Below, piece by piece: positions 38,156 through 47,683 of a DNA stretch of 64,000 nucleotides. The DNA comes from Psychroflexus curvus (GTDB lineage Bacteria; Bacteroidota; Bacteroidia; Flavobacteriales; Flavobacteriaceae), in contig NZ_JAIQZF010000004.1 in NCBI RefSeq assembly GCF_020164585.1, forward strand, positions 62,001 through 126,000, written 5' to 3'. The notes beneath the pieces are model-generated. The model worked only from the letters and a program-made list of their open reading frames with translations, did not search any database and was not told the DNA's origin. The translations under genes and the position numbers were made by a program. Numbering within the stretch: position 1 is the stretch's first letter; the number at the start of each line of letters is the position of its first letter.

Positions 38156-39223
38156 TTGAAGAGGTTTAGCTTCATATTGATTTTTATATCTACGTTATCG
38201 ACTTTTTCGCAAACTGCAAAATATTCCAATGAATTTTTAAGTATTGGCGTAGATGCCGCTGCTTTTGGGATGGCCAATGCGGTGACGGCAACCACTAGAG
38301 ACGTCAATTCAGGTTACTGGAACCCGGCCGGCCTAGTTCATTTGGAAGACAACCAAATCTCGGCGATGCACGCCAATTATTTTGCAAATATTGCCACCTA
38401 CAATTATGTGGCAGGGGCAATGCCTATTGACAATAAAAGTGCCGTTGGGTTTAGCGTGATACGATTTGGCGTGGATGATATCTTAAACACTACTCAACTT
38501 ATAGATGAGCAAGGAAATATCAACTATAACCGCATTAGTTTATTCTCTACTGCTGATTATGCCTTTACCTTGTCTTATGCAAGAAGTTTACTCTTAGATG
38601 GGTTTTCTTATGGTGTCAACGCCAAAGTGATAAGAAGAGTGATTGGAGATTTTGCCAATGCCTGGGGTTTCGGATTTGATGCAGGTATTCAGTTTCAAAA
38701 AAACTCCTGGTATTTTGGAGCTATGGCCAGAGACATTACTACGACTTATAACACCTGGACTTTTGATGATGCTGAATTGGCGACCATACAAAATGCCGTT
38801 GATGGCCAAAATCAGGTAGCTCCTGAAGCTTCTGAAATGACCTTACCAAAACTTCAAATTGGTGTGGCTAAAACCACAACCATCAGAAGGGATTTTGACC
38901 TTACCACCTCTTTGAATCTAGATATGAGATTTGCACAAACCAATGATATTATTTCCTCGGGTGCAATGAGTATGACTCCTGCCTTTGGTTTTGAGGTGGG
39001 TTACATCGATTTGGTTTACCTACGCGGAGGGGTGGGCAATTTTCAAAATATCGAGCAACTCGGCGGTGATGGAACTGAAGTAGGTTTCCAGCCTAACTTT
39101 GGTGTAGGTTTTAAATACAAAGGCATACAAATTGATTATGCGCTAACCGATATTGGCGACCAAAGCCTTGCCCTCTACTCCAATGTGTTCTCTCTGAAGC
39201 TGGACTGGTCTGTTTTTAGATGA
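38156..39223 (+). CDS. PorV/PorQ-family outer-membrane protein
   Basis: 355 residues from TTG 38156, which puts a proper signal peptide (KRFSFILIFISTLSTFSQ) at the N-terminus; a GTG at 38126 would add ten extra residues. The mature part begins with SIGVDAAAFGMANAVTATTRDVNSGYWNPAG, the PorV/FadL-like start, and is a predicted beta barrel. PorV works with the type IX secretion system; this looks like the second PorV-type homologue (often called PorV2). No other T9SS genes are near. Confidence 0.85.
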   Translation: MKRFSFILIFISTLSTFSQTAKYSNEFLSIGVDAAAFGMANAVTATTRDVNSGYWNPAGLVHLEDNQISAMHANYFANIATYNYVAGAMPIDNKSAVGFSVIRFGVDDILNTTQLIDEQGNINYNRISLFSTADYAFTLSYARSLLLDGFSYGVNAKVIRRVIGDFANAWGFGFDAGIQFQKNSWYFGAMARDITTTYNTWTFDDAELATIQNAVDGQNQVAPEASEMTLPKLQIGVAKTTTIRRDFDLTTSLNLDMRFAQTNDIISSGAMSMTPAFGFEVGYIDLVYLRGGVGNFQNIEQLGGDGTEVGFQPNFGVGFKYKGIQIDYALTDIGDQSLALYSNVFSLKLDWSVFR

Positions 39224-39279
39224 TCTAAAACCTCAGCATTGACTTCGCTTTTTTTTGATTTTAATCCTAACTTTGACCC

Positions 39280-41358
39280 ATGCTAAAAACCCTATTTTTT
39301 TTGCTTTTCTCAGCTGGTCTTTGTTTTGGCCAACAAACGGAGAAAGTTGACTTTTTGGAAATGAATGCTGCAGTTGAAATTGATACCGTCAATTTTGAAG
39401 TAAATGGAACTGTTCAAATTAAATTTAAGGTGCTTCAAAACACCGACTCTGTTTATCTGGATGCCGTAAACATGAAGATAAAAGCCTCAGAAGGGAGTCC
39501 TTTTAAGATTGTTAAGAAGAATGATAAAATCTGGATCACCAGTAACTTCAAAAAAGATACGGACTACACTGCTGAGTTTTCTTATAAAGCCGAACCCCAG
39601 CAGGCCCTTTATTTTGTGGGGTTCAATTCTGATTTGAAAGACTACCCTTCACAAGTCTGGACGCAGGGCCAGGGAAAGTACACCTCGCACTGGCTGCCAA
39701 GTCTGGATGATATGAATGACAAGCTTATTTTCAATCTTACTTATCTGGCTCCAAAAAATTATGAAGTTATCGCCAATGGAGCCCTTACCAAAACGAGAAA
39801 CCGATTGAATCATAAATCCTGGTCTTATGAAATGGAGCAACCCATGAGCAGCTACCTCGTGGCTTTTGCCATGGGAGACTTCAGGCGAACGACAGCTAAA
39901 AGTGAAAATGGCACTCCACTTCAGTTATATCTTGAAACCAGACATACAGATAAGGTGAGTTCCACCTACGAGCAGCGTAACGAAATTTTTAATTTTCTGG
40001 AAAATAAAATCAATATCAACTACCCCTGGCAGAATTTTAAACAGGTGCCGGTGAGGGATTTTTTGTATGCGGGAATGGAAAATACCACGCTCAACATTTT
40101 TTCTGAAGAATTTGTAGTCGATGAAACTGGTGCCAACGACAGGAGTTTTGTGAACGTGCAGGCGCATGAGCTGGCGCACCAGTGGTTTGGAAATCTGGTG
40201 ACCAAAACGTCTTCCAAACACCACTGGCTGCATGAAGGCTTTGCTACCTTTTATGCCCTGGAGGCGGAACGGGAAATTTATGGTGAGGATTATTATTACT
40301 TTAAAATCTACAAAACGGCTGAAGAACTCAAGGCTTTAAGCGATACGGGCAAGGGTCAGGTTTTGGTGAATACCGGCGGCTCCTCACTCACCTACTACCA
40401 GAAAGGAGCCTGGGCACTCATTATTTTGAGAGATATAGTGGGAGATAATGTATTTGACAAAGCCGTTGAAAACTACCTAAACCATAATGCTTTTAAAAAT
40501 GTAAGGACTGAAGATTTCATGAGCGAAGTGGAATTAGCCTACGGGCAACCCCTTAGCAATTTTAAAGAGAGATGGCTTTACCAAAAGGCATTTCAATCCC
40601 GGGAAACCCTGGAGTTTTTAAAGAAAAATGAATTTGTTAAAGACTATATGAAACTGGCGGCGTTTCGTGAAACTCGATTGACGCTCAAAGAAGACATAGT
40701 CGATGAAGCTTTGGATTTTCCTGTGAATGAATACCTGGGTCAGGAAGCGGTTTACCAATTGAATGGAGAGGATTTGAGGCTAGCCCTCCCCCTTTATAAA
40801 AAAGCGCTCAACACCAATAATTTGTACGTGAGACAGGCGGTTGCCAATTCACTGACTTCGGTTCCCGTAGAACTTAAAACGGAATATGAAAGCCTTTTGG
40901 AAGACGATTCTTACCTTACTATAGAACAAGCCTTACTGCATCTGTGGATGTCTTTTCCTGAAAAAAGATTGGACTACCTGGACCAAACCAAAACTATTGT
41001 TGGTTTTCAAGATAAAAACGTAAAATTGCTTTGGTTAACCCTCAACCTCGCGACTCCAGACTATCAGCCTGAACAGAAATCTAAGGTGTTTAAAGAGCTA
41101 AGTAACTATACAAGACCAGGTTTTCCTTATCAGATTAGACAACACGCCTTTGGGTATCTGTATCAAATCGATACGTTTTCAGAATCTAATTACAAAGATT
41201 TGATGCAAGGCGCTTTCCATCCTGTTTGGCAATTCAAAAAATTCTGCAGAGAACTATTGGATACACTCATGACGTCTGAACGTCATAAAAAGGCAATTCT
41301 GAATTTAATCGATGAGTTTTCGATAAAAGAGAAAACCTTTTTCAACAACCGCTATTAA
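39280..41358 (+). CDS. M1 family metallopeptidase (aminopeptidase N-like)
   Basis: 692 residues with a signal peptide (KTLFFLLFSAGLCFGQ). The zinc site is HELAHQWFGN followed 18 residues later by Glu in LHEGFATFYALE. The substrate motif is a GMENTTL form of GAMEN. A C-terminal helical domain (~450-690) is present. It is exported and probably trims peptides in the periplasm or at the surface. It follows the PorV-like gene by 56 bp and could share its transcript. Confidence 0.94.
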   Translation: MLKTLFFLLFSAGLCFGQQTEKVDFLEMNAAVEIDTVNFEVNGTVQIKFKVLQNTDSVYLDAVNMKIKASEGSPFKIVKKNDKIWITSNFKKDTDYTAEFSYKAEPQQALYFVGFNSDLKDYPSQVWTQGQGKYTSHWLPSLDDMNDKLIFNLTYLAPKNYEVIANGALTKTRNRLNHKSWSYEMEQPMSSYLVAFAMGDFRRTTAKSENGTPLQLYLETRHTDKVSSTYEQRNEIFNFLENKININYPWQNFKQVPVRDFLYAGMENTTLNIFSEEFVVDETGANDRSFVNVQAHELAHQWFGNLVTKTSSKHHWLHEGFATFYALEAEREIYGEDYYYFKIYKTAEELKALSDTGKGQVLVNTGGSSLTYYQKGAWALIILRDIVGDNVFDKAVENYLNHNAFKNVRTEDFMSEVELAYGQPLSNFKERWLYQKAFQSRETLEFLKKNEFVKDYMKLAAFRETRLTLKEDIVDEALDFPVNEYLGQEAVYQLNGEDLRLALPLYKKALNTNNLYVRQAVANSLTSVPVELKTEYESLLEDDSYLTIEQALLHLWMSFPEKRLDYLDQTKTIVGFQDKNVKLLWLTLNLATPDYQPEQKSKVFKELSNYTRPGFPYQIRQHAFGYLYQIDTFSESNYKDLMQGAFHPVWQFKKFCRELLDTLMTSERHKKAILNLIDEFSIKEKTFFNNRY

Positions 41359-41879
41359 AACAGTTTTTTGATTTCGTTTTTCAGAAAAGCAATTCCCGTA
41401 TCACTAGGGGTAGATTTCTCAATTAAATCGGTTAATATAACTTCTCTCAATTTTTGTGCATCGGTGATTTTATCGCTTATGGTGGTATTGCGAATTAAGG
41501 AAATCGTTGAGTTTTTGGAAGCTTTTACAGCATCCCAGCACCTCTGACTTACATAAACCTGCTGCACAAGATTATGTTCAAACTCCTGTTCTATAGAAGC
41601 AATAAGCAGATTCTGATAGTCGTATTTATCCTCCCCAACAGGTTTAACACGAGCTAAAAGTTGCCCTGGAGAAATTCTCTCCAGCAGAAGAATTAATCGT
41701 TCAAAAGCCTGGAGTCTCAAGGGCAGAACCTCACTCCTGTTTTCTTTTCTCAACTCTAAATATTGCATCTCCTTTTGATGTTCGACGTAGGTGTTAAAAA
41801 AGTAATAGCCAATACCGCCAGCGATAAGTGCAGGAAGTAAGTAGGCCAGGTAGTTTAAAATTTCTGTCATTGAAGTCAT
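41355..41879 (-). CDS. Conserved hypothetical membrane-anchored protein
   Basis: About 174 residues from ATG 41879 (alternatives 41870 and 41915). One N-terminal membrane helix (LAYLLPALIAGGIGYYFF) leads into a charged helical domain with EHQKEMQYLELRKENRSEVLPLRLQAFERLILLLERI. The family is common in Bacteroidota but I know of no function. It overlaps the convergent M1 peptidase gene by 4 bp. Confidence 0.75.
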   Translation of the reverse strand: MTSMTEILNYLAYLLPALIAGGIGYYFFNTYVEHQKEMQYLELRKENRSEVLPLRLQAFERLILLLERISPGQLLARVKPVGEDKYDYQNLLIASIEQEFEHNLVQQVYVSQRCWDAVKASKNSTISLIRNTTISDKITDAQKLREVILTDLIEKSTPSDTGIAFLKNEIKKLF

Positions 41880-42016
41880 TCCAAGTTTTAATTCAAATAT
41901 AATTATATTAGTCAACTAAAAGATTTTCTGAATTAATTTTACTGCTGATCGAATAAAATATGCCTTCAAATTCACTAATTTTGAAGTGAAAGTGATAATC
42001 TTAAAAAACTCAATTC

Positions 42017-44335
42017 TTGCAGAATTATATTGAACAATTGAACGAAGCTCAGCGCGAGGCTGTTTTGCAAAAAGACGGTCCTATGATCGTGATTGCTGGC
42101 GCCGGATCTGGAAAAACGAGAGTACTGACCTACAGAATTGCTTACTTGATGAGCGAAGGTGTAGATTCCTTTAATATTCTGGCGCTTACCTTTACCAACA
42201 AGGCTGCAAGAGAAATGAAACACAGAATTACCGAAATCGTTGGCCCCGAAGCTAAAAACTTGTGGATGGGAACTTTTCATTCTGTTTTTGCTAAAATTCT
42301 AAGATTTGAAGGCGATAAACTAGGTTTTCCTTCCAATTTTACCATTTATGACAGCAATGATTCTCAGCAGTTGATAAGAACCATCATCAAGGAAAAGAAC
42401 CTCGATAAAGACATTTATAAATACAAGCAAATTCAATCGAGAATTTCATCTTTCAAAAACAGCTTAATCACTGTAAAGGCTTACCATCAAAATCCAGAAC
42501 TGCAAGAAGCAGATGCAATGGCAAAGCGTCCGCGTATGGGAGATATTTATCAGGAATATGTGGAGAGGTGCTTCAAATCTGGCGCCATGGATTTTGATGA
42601 TTTATTATTGAGAACCAATGAATTATTGACTCGTTTTCCGGATGTGCTGGCCAAATATCAGCAGAAGTTCAAATACATTTTGGTAGATGAGTACCAGGAT
42701 ACCAACCACTCTCAGTATTTGATTGTAAGAGCATTGAGCGATCGTTTTCAGAACATTTGTGTGGTAGGCGATGATGCGCAGAGTATTTATGCCTTCCGGG
42801 GAGCAAATATCAATAATATTTTGAATTTCCAGAAGGACTATGATGATGTCAAATCTTATCGACTAGAACAGAATTACCGTTCCACCAAAAATATAGTAGA
42901 AGCAGCCAATTCTATCATCGAAAAAAACAAAACCAAACTGGACAAAGTGGTCTGGACTCAAAATCTGGACGGCTCCAAAATTCATGTCAACCGACTTATC
43001 AACGATGCTGAGGAAGGCCGGTTTGTGGCGAGTTCGGTGACCGAAAAACGAATGCAGGAAGGCGCCAAAAATGGTGATTTCGCCGTTTTATATAGAACCA
43101 ATGCCCAAAGTAGAGCCATTGAAGATGCTCTGCGCCGCAAGGATATTCCTTACCGTATTTATGGAGGATTGTCCTTTTATCAGCGTAAAGAAATAAAAGA
43201 TGTTCTGGCTTATTTACGCCTGATCATAAATCCAAAAGATGAAGAGTCTTTGAAACGGGTCATCAATTATCCTTCTCGAGGAATTGGACAAACCACCCTG
43301 GATAAATTGACGCTGGCAGCCAATCACTACAAAAGGACGATTTTTGAAATTATTGAAAACATCGCAAAGCTGGATCTCAAAATCAATAGAGGGACTCAAA
43401 CCAAGCTTGTCAATTTTGTAAATATGATCAAGAGCTTTCAGATTCAGAATGAGAAGCTGAATGCTCTTGAGATCACGGAAATCGTAGCCAAAAAAACAGG
43501 ATTACTACAGGAATTCAAAAAAGACGGCACTCCCGAGGGTATCGCCAGAATTGAAAACATAGAGGAACTCTTAAATGGTATCAGTGATTTTGTGGAAGGA
43601 CAGAAAGAACTGGTGGATGCCACAGGGTCTCTTTCGGAATTTATGGAAGATGTGGCTTTAGCCACCGACCTTGACAAAGAAACTGCAGACGAAGACCGAG
43701 TGGCTTTGATGACGATTCACCTGGCCAAAGGGCTGGAGTTTCCGTACGTGTACATCGTCGGGCTTGAGGAGGACCTTTTCCCTTCTGCCATGAGTATGAA
43801 CACCCGGTCTGAACTGGAAGAGGAGCGACGTTTGTTTTATGTGGCTCTAACCCGTGCCGAAAAGGAAGCCTATTTGACCTATGTGCTTTCCCGTTACCGC
43901 TGGGGAAAGTTGATAGATGCTGAGCCTAGCCGATTTATTGAAGAAATAGACGACAAGTATCTGGATTATATGATACCCAAAGATGATTATCGCTATAAAT
44001 CCTTGATCGATAAAGATATTTTTGATGAGGTGGACAAAAGCAAACTGAGGCAGACCAAGCCTTCTAAAGGAACTCCACCACCAAGTCATAAACCTTCGGA
44101 ACAGCAGTTAAAGCGACTTCGAAAAATAAAACCTGAAGGAGAAAATCCAAACCCTCAACGCGCTAAACCCATTCAGCTCGATGCCGGACAGATTGTTGAG
44201 CATACCCGATTTGGTCAAGGAGAAGTTATAAATGTAGAAGGTGCTGGTATGGATAAAAAAGCCTCCATAAAATTTGAAAATGGAGGGGTGAAGAACCTCA
44301 TCTTAAAGTTTGCTAAGCTTAAAATTATCTCTTAA
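42017..44335 (+). CDS. pcrA: UvrD/PcrA-type superfamily 1A DNA helicase
   Basis: 772 residues. All helicase motifs are seen: Q motif LNEAQREAV, Walker A AGAGSGKT, LTFTNKAAREMK, Walker B VDEYQDTN, GDDAQSIYAFRGA, YRSTKNI, VALMTIHLAKGLEFPYVYIVGLEE and YVALTRAEKEAYL. The C-terminus has a Tudor-like segment VEHTRFGQGEVINVEG, which in PcrA contacts RNA polymerase. It functions in nucleotide excision and mismatch repair. The start is TTG 42017. It overlaps the K+ channel gene by one base. Confidence 0.95.
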   Translation: MQNYIEQLNEAQREAVLQKDGPMIVIAGAGSGKTRVLTYRIAYLMSEGVDSFNILALTFTNKAAREMKHRITEIVGPEAKNLWMGTFHSVFAKILRFEGDKLGFPSNFTIYDSNDSQQLIRTIIKEKNLDKDIYKYKQIQSRISSFKNSLITVKAYHQNPELQEADAMAKRPRMGDIYQEYVERCFKSGAMDFDDLLLRTNELLTRFPDVLAKYQQKFKYILVDEYQDTNHSQYLIVRALSDRFQNICVVGDDAQSIYAFRGANINNILNFQKDYDDVKSYRLEQNYRSTKNIVEAANSIIEKNKTKLDKVVWTQNLDGSKIHVNRLINDAEEGRFVASSVTEKRMQEGAKNGDFAVLYRTNAQSRAIEDALRRKDIPYRIYGGLSFYQRKEIKDVLAYLRLIINPKDEESLKRVINYPSRGIGQTTLDKLTLAANHYKRTIFEIIENIAKLDLKINRGTQTKLVNFVNMIKSFQIQNEKLNALEITEIVAKKTGLLQEFKKDGTPEGIARIENIEELLNGISDFVEGQKELVDATGSLSEFMEDVALATDLDKETADEDRVALMTIHLAKGLEFPYVYIVGLEEDLFPSAMSMNTRSELEEERRLFYVALTRAEKEAYLTYVLSRYRWGKLIDAEPSRFIEEIDDKYLDYMIPKDDYRYKSLIDKDIFDEVDKSKLRQTKPSKGTPPPSHKPSEQQLKRLRKIKPEGENPNPQRAKPIQLDAGQIVEHTRFGQGEVINVEGAGMDKKASIKFENGGVKNLILKFAKLKIIS

Positions 44336-44970
44336 TGTTATCAGTCACTAAGCTTATTGTTGCCTTACTCTCTATTTTCAGTATTATACTGTTGAGTTTT
44401 ACTTTTTTTATAGATCAGGATTCAGAATTAAATCAACTCATCCAATATTATGATTTTGGATTGTGTATGGTTTTTTTATATGATTTTTTTGTTCAGTTGT
44501 ATAAACGGAAAAAGCGATGGCGATATTTTTTTACCTATGGCTGGCTGGATTTACTTTCCTCCATCCCTGTCATTTCTGAATTTAGATACATCAGAGTCTT
44601 AAGAATTTTCAGGATTTTGAGAATTATAAGATCCTTAAATATGCTTTACAGATTCATAATCACCAACAAAAAAGCAAGTCTTTATGGTTTAATTGTTTTT
44701 GTTTCGACTATTATTTTAATCTTAAGTTCTACTCTAGTTCTTTACCTCGAACAAGATGTAGGTAACATCAAAACTGCTGAAGATGCTTTGTGGTGGAGTT
44801 ATATCACTATTACCACCGTAGGCTATGGCGATTATTACCCTGTGACCAATCCCGGAAAACTTGCGGCCAGCATATTGATCCTTAACGGTATTGCGATTTT
44901 TGGTGCCATCGTATCTTACATTACTGATAAAGTAAATACAGTCAAAAAAAGATCATCCATAAATCAATAA
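44335..44970 (+). CDS. Voltage-gated-like potassium channel
   Basis: 211 residues with six membrane helices. An arginine-rich S4-like helix (RYIRVLRIFRILRIIRSLNML) is followed by S5, a pore helix and the K+ selectivity filter TTVGYGDYYP, then S6. It lacks a C-terminal RCK domain, so it is a short Kv-type channel. Its start overlaps the stop of the UvrD gene (TAATG), suggesting translational coupling. Physiological role unknown. Confidence 0.92.
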   Translation: MLSVTKLIVALLSIFSIILLSFTFFIDQDSELNQLIQYYDFGLCMVFLYDFFVQLYKRKKRWRYFFTYGWLDLLSSIPVISEFRYIRVLRIFRILRIIRSLNMLYRFIITNKKASLYGLIVFVSTIILILSSTLVLYLEQDVGNIKTAEDALWWSYITITTVGYGDYYPVTNPGKLAASILILNGIAIFGAIVSYITDKVNTVKKRSSINQ

Positions 44971-45004
44971 TTTTGTAAATTAGAGTTCTATAATACTTGA
45001 AACT

Positions 45005-45622
45005 ATGGCAGAACTTATCAGACTTTACGAAGAAAATCCTTCAGAAAAAGAAATTAAACGCATCGTTAAAGTTTTAAAAGATGGAGGCTTGGTTATTTAT
45101 CCAACCGATACCGTTTACGGACTTGGCTGTGACATCAACAATACCAAAGCCTTAGAAAAAATTGCACGTTTAAAGGGCGTAAAACTCGAGAAAGCGAATT
45201 TCTCGTTTGTATGTGAAGACCTGAGTAATCTTTCTGAATATGTCGCCCAACTGGATTCGGCAACATTTAGAATCCTTAAACGCAATTTACCAGGTCCTTA
45301 CACCTTTATTCTCCCAGGAAATAATAATCTACCTACCGTTTTCAAAAAGAAAAAAACAGTAGGCATACGAGTTCCTGATAATAAAATTGCCCAACTGCTG
45401 GTGCATCATTTAGGTAATCCTATCATTTCAACATCTATAAAAGATGATGACGATGTCGTGGAATATACCACCGACCCTGAACTCATTGTGGAGAAATGGG
45501 ACAAGCTTGTAGATGTGGTTATAGACGCTGGTTATGGCGACAATATGGCTTCTACCGTGATTGACTTAACACAACCTCAACCAGAGCTTATTAGGCAGGG
45601 AAAAGGATCAGCAGATATTTAG
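45005..45622 (+). CDS. L-threonylcarbamoyladenylate synthase (Sua5/YciO/YrdC family)
   Basis: 205 residues. The KxR..S.N-like core of the YrdC fold is visible: KDGGLVIYPTDTVYGLGCD, then ARLKGVKLEKANFSFVCEDLSNLS, LPGPYTFILPGNN and VGIRVPDNKIAQLLV. The KR.K/NFS details fit the YciO subgroup, so the enzyme may make threonylcarbamoyl-AMP for t6A in tRNA, or be a YciO paralogue. Cytoplasmic. A strong terminator follows at 45723. Confidence 0.9.
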   Translation: MAELIRLYEENPSEKEIKRIVKVLKDGGLVIYPTDTVYGLGCDINNTKALEKIARLKGVKLEKANFSFVCEDLSNLSEYVAQLDSATFRILKRNLPGPYTFILPGNNNLPTVFKKKKTVGIRVPDNKIAQLLVHHLGNPIISTSIKDDDDVVEYTTDPELIVEKWDKLVDVVIDAGYGDNMASTVIDLTQPQPELIRQGKGSADI

Positions 45623-45722
45623 TCCTAGGTAACTCAATCTAAAAGAGTAGACAAGGATTAATGGAGTCTAATCAATTGAAGTAAATCAATTTCCACAGGC
45701 CTGTTCTGCCGCAATACTCAAT

Positions 45723-45758
45723 AAAAAACGGCAACTTGTTACAGTTGCCGTTTTTTTT
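45723..45758. terminator. Bidirectional intrinsic terminator
   Basis: A 14-bp stem AAAAAACGGCAACT (45723-45736) with its complement (45743-45756) and loop TGTTAC, flanked by A- and T-runs. It separates the Sua5-like gene from the convergent M28 gene. Confidence 0.92.
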
Positions 45759-45778
45759 ATCGTCATTTTTTAATTGAG

Positions 45779-46789
45779 TTATAGAGTAGGCTTATCCACA
45801 AAAGGCCTTTCCTCGCGGTTGGCAATCTCCCAGGCGGTAAAAAATACCAACTTAGCTCGCTTCTCTAGAACATCGTATTCGATTTTTTCAGCAGTATCTG
45901 TAGGTTTATGATAGTCTTCATGAACCCCATTAAAATAGAAAATAATTGGAATATCAAATTTGGCGAAGTTGTAATGATCACTCCTGTAGTAAAATCGGTT
46001 AGGATCATTTTCGTCATTATAAGTGTAATCAAGATCCAGATTGGTGTAGCTAGAGTTAGCTTCCTCAGAAATATTATGGAGTTCTGTACTCAGCTTATCG
46101 CTGCCAATCAGATAAATATAATCAGAATCCTCTTGGTGAGCTTCATCCACTCTACCTATCATATCCATATTCAGGTTAGCAACCGTATTGTCTAACGGAT
46201 AAATAGGATTTTCGGTATAATATTTAGATCCCAAAAGTCCTTTTTCTTCGCCGGTCAAATGTAAAAACACGACAGAACGTTTAGGTCTGTAGCCTTCTGA
46301 AACTGCTTTTTGGAAAGCTTCAGCTATTTCCATCATGGCCATAGAACCGGAACTTCCATCATCTGCGCCATTATAAATTTTACCATTTTTAATGCCTTCA
46401 TGGTCGTAATGCGATGTAATTACTAAGTATTCTTCAGGTAATTCGCTGCCTTCAATAATGGCAATTACGTTTTCACTAGAATTAAACCTACCCTTGAAGA
46501 AAGAAGAATCTATGGTTTGAAAATAAGGCTCATCTTCAGAAGACCCCCCTTGAATATTCAGACTGTTGTAATAATTCTTAAGGTATTGAGCCGCTTTTTT
46601 CTGTCCTTCCTGACCTGTTTCTCTCCCTTCAAATTCATCTGAACTGAAGGTATACAGGTAATCGCTCAATTCTGAAGAGGTAATCGATTGGGAAAATCGT
46701 ATAGGATCCACTTCGGTGACATCTTTCTTTTGGGATTTGCAGCCTACGAGGCTTAACGCTAAAACTAAAGGTAATATTATTTTTTTCAT
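45779..46789 (-). CDS. M28 family zinc peptidase, lipoprotein
   Basis: 336 residues. The signal peptide ends in lipobox LVGC (Cys17). The two-zinc site of M28 is complete: SHYDHEG (His, Asp), NGADDGSSGSMAMMEIAEA (bridging Asp), LTGEEKGLLGS (catalytic Glu pair), NMDMIGR (Asp) and YRSDHYNFAK (His). It is probably an exported aminopeptidase that degrades peptides outside the cytoplasm. It stands alone. Confidence 0.93.
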   Translation of the reverse strand: MKKIILPLVLALSLVGCKSQKKDVTEVDPIRFSQSITSSELSDYLYTFSSDEFEGRETGQEGQKKAAQYLKNYYNSLNIQGGSSEDEPYFQTIDSSFFKGRFNSSENVIAIIEGSELPEEYLVITSHYDHEGIKNGKIYNGADDGSSGSMAMMEIAEAFQKAVSEGYRPKRSVVFLHLTGEEKGLLGSKYYTENPIYPLDNTVANLNMDMIGRVDEAHQEDSDYIYLIGSDKLSTELHNISEEANSSYTNLDLDYTYNDENDPNRFYYRSDHYNFAKFDIPIIFYFNGVHEDYHKPTDTAEKIEYDVLEKRAKLVFFTAWEIANREERPFVDKPTL

Positions 46790-47063
46790 GTATGATTTGT
46801 TTACTGCTAAAATACTAGGAAAACCGCTGACTTTGAAGTATTATCATCAAAAATCTTTATTTTGAATTTGTACATAATTATTTTTATGCCCGGCGATACA
46901 TTTCTTTAAGCTATCAGGTCATTTAAACCTCCAGTCTTGAGGCATGATTTAATCATGATTTCAAATTAATCTATAAGTTTAGCTTTAAAATTTAAAACGC
47001 TATACACCCAGAATTGCTTAAAACAAGGGTCAAAATAATTTTATAAAAACAAGGACGAATAAT
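46790..47063. other. Intergenic region without a recognisable gene
   Basis: AT-rich DNA between the M28 gene and the tRNA-Ser promoter. I see no ORF with a plausible family and no repeat. Confidence 0.5.
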
Positions 47064-47093
47064 TTTGAGAAACCAAAAAGCTTAGTATATTTG
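47064..47093 (+). promoter_or_regulatory. Promoter of the tRNA-Ser locus
   Basis: TTTG (47064-47067) and TATATTTG (47086-47093) with an 18-bp spacer match the Bacteroidota -33/-7 consensus. It should transcribe the tRNA-Ser relic, the tRNA-Ser gene and perhaps the GIY-YIG array when the terminators are read through. Confidence 0.75.
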
Positions 47094-47126
47094 CAACCGC
47101 TAAAGAAATCCATGTAAATGGATTCC

Positions 47127-47170
47127 GGAGAAATGGCAGCCCCGATAGTAATCGGGAGGTCAAACATCCG
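47127..47170 (+). pseudogene. Possible tRNA-Ser relic interrupted by a palindrome
   Basis: GGAGAAATGGCAG (47127-47139) is identical to the first 13 nt of tRNA-Ser. Then comes CCCGAT-AGTA-ATCGGG (47141-47156), a perfect 6-bp hairpin. Then GGTCAAACATCCG (47158-47170) matches 11 of 13 nt of the tRNA-Ser variable arm (47228-47240). The order is that of the tRNA, with the middle replaced by the hairpin. It lies in the tRNA leader, upstream of the intact gene. Confidence 0.55.
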
Positions 47171-47179
47171 AAAAGGACT

Positions 47180-47264
47180 GGAGAAATGGCAGAGTGGTCG
47201 AATGCGGCAGTCTTGAAAACTGTTGAGGGTCACACCTCCGGGGGTTCGAATCCCTCTTTCTCCG
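47180..47264 (+). tRNA. tRNA-Ser(UGA)
   Basis: 85 nt with a long variable arm. The acceptor GGAGAAA pairs with TTTCTCC, the discriminator is G, and the anticodon loop CTTGAAA gives anticodon TGA. No CCA is encoded. Its last 11 nt and following terminator are the seed of the repeat array that follows. Confidence 0.96.
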
Positions 47265-47271
47265 CAAAAGG

Positions 47272-47302
47272 AAAACCCACAACGAAAGTTGTGGGTTTTT
47301 TA
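47272..47302 (+). terminator. tRNA-Ser terminator (first core copy)
   Basis: A perfect 12-bp stem with a GAAA tetraloop followed by a T-run, 7 nt after the tRNA. It is repeated in cores at 47431, 47608, 47981 and 48159. In core 6 the T-run is broken (TTTATTGG). Confidence 0.88.
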
Positions 47303-47683
47303 ATGTCTAATCACGTCAAAAGCAAGGCTTTTGTAAGGGGTTGGACATTTAAAAAACAAAGTAAGCGTTAGCTTGCTTAGGTTTTACATGCTTGTTCAGG
47401 ATACCCTTTCGGGGATCAACGCAGTTAATCCTCTTTCTCCGCAAAAGGAAAACCTACAACGAAAGTTGTGGTTTTTTTAATGTCTAATCACGTCAAAAGC
47501 AAGGCTTTTGTAAGGGGTTGGACATTTAAAAAACAAAGTAAGCGTTAGCTTGCTTAGGTTTTACATGCTTGTTCAGGATACCCTTTCGGGGATCAACGCA
47601 GTTAATACTCTTTCTCCGCAAAAGGAAAACCCGCAACGAAAGTTGTGGGTTTTTTAATACCCTAAATTTCCTATTTTTAGTTT

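Noticed and set aside
47186-47371. 61-codon ORF across tRNA-Ser
   Set aside because: Most of it is the tRNA read as protein; only its last 22 codons, in the spacer, could be of interest.
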